NCBI RefSeq assembly: GCF_051401765.1
Contig: NW_027480429.1
Location: forward strand, 11,660,157-11,724,156
Length of the DNA stretch: 64,000 nt
Source of the DNA: Calliopsis andreniformis
Taxonomy: Eukaryota > Arthropoda > Insecta > Hymenoptera > Andrenidae
Reading direction: 5' to 3'
Translations under genes and position numbers: made by a program
Shown: positions 62,701 through 64,000 of the stretch, one piece after another
Numbering within the stretch: position 1 is the stretch's first letter
How the letters are laid out: every line of letters begins with the position of its first letter
Notes under the pieces: generated by a model
The model's input: only the letters and a program-made list of their open reading frames with translations
Database searches by the model: none
Told to the model about the DNA's origin: nothing

Positions 62701-64000
62701 TGAATAGTTAGGGCCTTAGAAGTCAACGCCCGAACCCTAAAATATAAAAAAAATACAACAGTGTTTCCATCATATAACAGGAATAATTGCAACCAGTTTG
62801 AAAGTGATGGCCAATTCTACGTTCCGGGCAACCTAGGTTTCACTCCAGGGCGTTCCTCCACCAGACCGAATAGTGACGGCCTAAGCAGTTAACGCCAGAA
62901 GCATAAAAAACGATATAAATACAACAGCTTTTCCATCGTATAAAACGAATAATTGCAACCAGTGTGAAGGTAATGGTCATTTCTACGTTCCGAGCACCCT
63001 AGGCGTCACTCTAGGGCGTTGCTCCACCACATCTAATAGCTACGGCCTTAGAAGTCAACGCCAGGGGCATAAAATACAATATAAATACAACAGCGTTTCC
63101 ATCGTATAAAACGAATAATTGCAAGCAGTGTGAAAGTTATGGTCATTTCCACATTCCGAGCAACCTAGGCTTCACTCTAGGGCGTTGCTCCACCAGATCG
63201 AATAGTTAGGTCCTTAGAAGTAAACGCCAGAAGCATAAAATACGATATAAATACAACAGCTTTTCCATCGTATAAAAGGATTAATTGCAACCAGTTTGAA
63301 TGTGATGGTCATTTCTACTTTCCGAGCAACCTAGGCTTCACCCTAGGGCGTTGCTCCAACAGATTGAATAGTTAGGGTCTTAGAGGTCAACGCCCGAAGC
63401 ATAAAATGCAATAAAAATACAACAGTGTTTCCATCATATAACAGGAATAATTGCAACCAGTTTGAAAGTGATGGCCAATTCTACGTTCCGGGCAAGCTAG
63501 GCTTCACTCTAGGGCGTTGCTCCAACAGATCGAATAGTAAGTGCCTAAGAAGTCAACGCCAGAAGCATAAAAAACGATATAAATACAACAGCTTTTCCAT
63601 CGTATAAAACGAATAATTGCAACCAGTGTGAAAGTAATTGTCATTTCTACGTTCCGAGCACCCTAGGCGTCACTCTAGGGCGTTGCTCCACCACATCTAA
63701 TAGCTACGGCCTTAGAAGTCAACGCCAGAGGCATAAAATACAATATAAATACAACTGCGTTTCCATCGTATAAAACGAATAATTGCAACCAGTGTGAAAG
63801 TTATGGTCATTTCTACATTCCGAGCAACCTAGGCTTCACTCTAGGGCGATGCTCCACCAGATCGAATTGTTAGGTCCTTAGAAGTAAACGCCAGAAGCAT
63901 AAAATACGATATAAATACAACAGCTTTTCCATCGTATAAAAGGATTAATGGCAACCAGTTTGAAAGTGATGGTCATTTCTCCTTTCCGGGCAACCTCGGC
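59736..64000 (+). repeat. Satellite domain 6: dimeric class, 23-monomer (3818-bp) spacing
   Basis: About 59736-60465 matches 38325-39054 (+21413, 129 monomers minus 1). The rest is the same dimeric class as 35.2-39.0 kb. Internal repeats: 60935 returns at 62263 (+1328, 8 monomers), and the CCGAACCGTAAAATGC tail at 61571 returns at 61903 (+332, 2 monomers). From about 63325 the sequence repeats 59507 onward at exactly +3818 bp (23 monomers) and is still matching when the window ends. Confidence 0.8.

Larger units (their letters stand above)
1..64000 (+). repeat. Satellite DNA array, 166-bp monomer, about 386 head-to-tail copies
   Basis: The landmark box (T-run then CCATCG) begins at 21, 187, 353, 519 and 685, each step exactly 166 bp, and continues to 63923. 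The total span fits 385 steps with a net drift of about -8 bp. All copies that I read lie in one orientation and no foreign sequence interrupts them. A hand consensus of 166 bp contains 67 G+C (40%) and 7 CpG. This is classical tandem satellite DNA, most likely centromeric or pericentromeric heterochromatin; that location is inferred from array size, homogeneity and unit length, not shown. No stretch over 300 bases lies outside the repeat. Reading frames on both strands are short, recur with the monomers and change frame each unit, so none is annotated as a gene. The array continues past both window ends. Confidence 0.98.

Noticed and set aside
1..64000. CRISPR array or other prokaryotic repeat system.
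   Set aside because: There are no unique spacers between short repeats; the whole 166-bp unit is repeated, and no cas-like genes are present.
1..64000. CENP-B box (TTCG-N4-A-N2-CGGG) as in mammalian satellites.
   Set aside because: I compared the CGGG of GTTCCGGGC and the CGAA/CCCG segments with the 15-base consensus on both strands and found no match with the required spacing. A full motif scan could still find rare copies.
1..64000. Self-cleaving hammerhead ribozyme, known in some satellite DNAs.
   Set aside because: I did not see the CTGATGA core with a paired GAAA core in the consensus or the main subtypes, on either strand.
1..64000. tRNA-derived or 5S-derived repeat (Pol III boxes).
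   Set aside because: The CGAATAG segment only partly resembles a B box, and there is no matching A box or tRNA fold.
1..64000. Assignment to a named satellite family or species.
   Set aside because: Unit length near 166 bp is shared by unrelated satellites, and I do not recognise the sequence. A database search of one monomer would decide.

Overview
The whole window is one uninterrupted satellite DNA array. It is built from about 386 head-to-tail monomers of 166 bp. The first landmark box (T-run followed by CCATCG) starts at position 21 and the last at 63923. That is 385 steps averaging 165.98 bp, so indels drift by only about 8 bp over 64 kb. All monomers that I read point the same way. I found no transposon, unique-sequence island, RNA gene or credible protein gene. 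The open reading frames (60-94 codons) are periodic shadows: the same few peptides recur because the same monomers recur, and 166 is not a multiple of 3, so the frame rotates with every monomer.

The organism is a eukaryote, and the setting is probably a centromeric or pericentromeric (or other heterochromatic) block assembled from long reads. The unit length is close to a chromatosome (nucleosome plus linker histone, about 166 bp). My hand-built consensus is about 40% GC and carries 7 CpG where about 6.8 are expected, so CpG is not depleted. I do not recognise the family and cannot name the taxon. The consensus is not human-type alpha satellite and not the Arabidopsis 178-bp repeat as I know them.

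Layout: 1-1669 has a loose 2-monomer (332 bp) rhythm. 1670-9390 is a 14-monomer higher-order repeat (HOR, 2323 bp) in about 3.4 copies, with single-monomer deletions at copy 2/3 and inside copy 4. 9391-19345 is a patchwork of shuffled segments: a 2.77-kb unit occurs twice, 3817 bp (23 monomers) apart, and others are offset by 7, 9, 16 and 30 monomers. 19346-26199 is older and more diverged, with one 0.5-kb local duplication. 26200-35240 carries segments that recur 39 monomers apart and again 69-82 monomers downstream. 35241-39045 is a distinct class with a dimeric rhythm. 39046-40165 returns to the 27.6-kb type. 40166-49955 and 49956-59735 are two nearly identical copies of a 59-monomer, 9793-bp unit, the youngest large event. 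59736-64000 returns to the dimeric class and starts a further repeat 3818 bp (23 monomers) apart. Both window ends lie inside the array.

No genes act together here. The content worth noting is structural: the nested history of unequal exchange, the strict monomer length, a conserved bulged inverted repeat beside a double CCTAGG, a second small TATA-containing dyad, and sharply defined monomer subtypes that serve as recombination markers.
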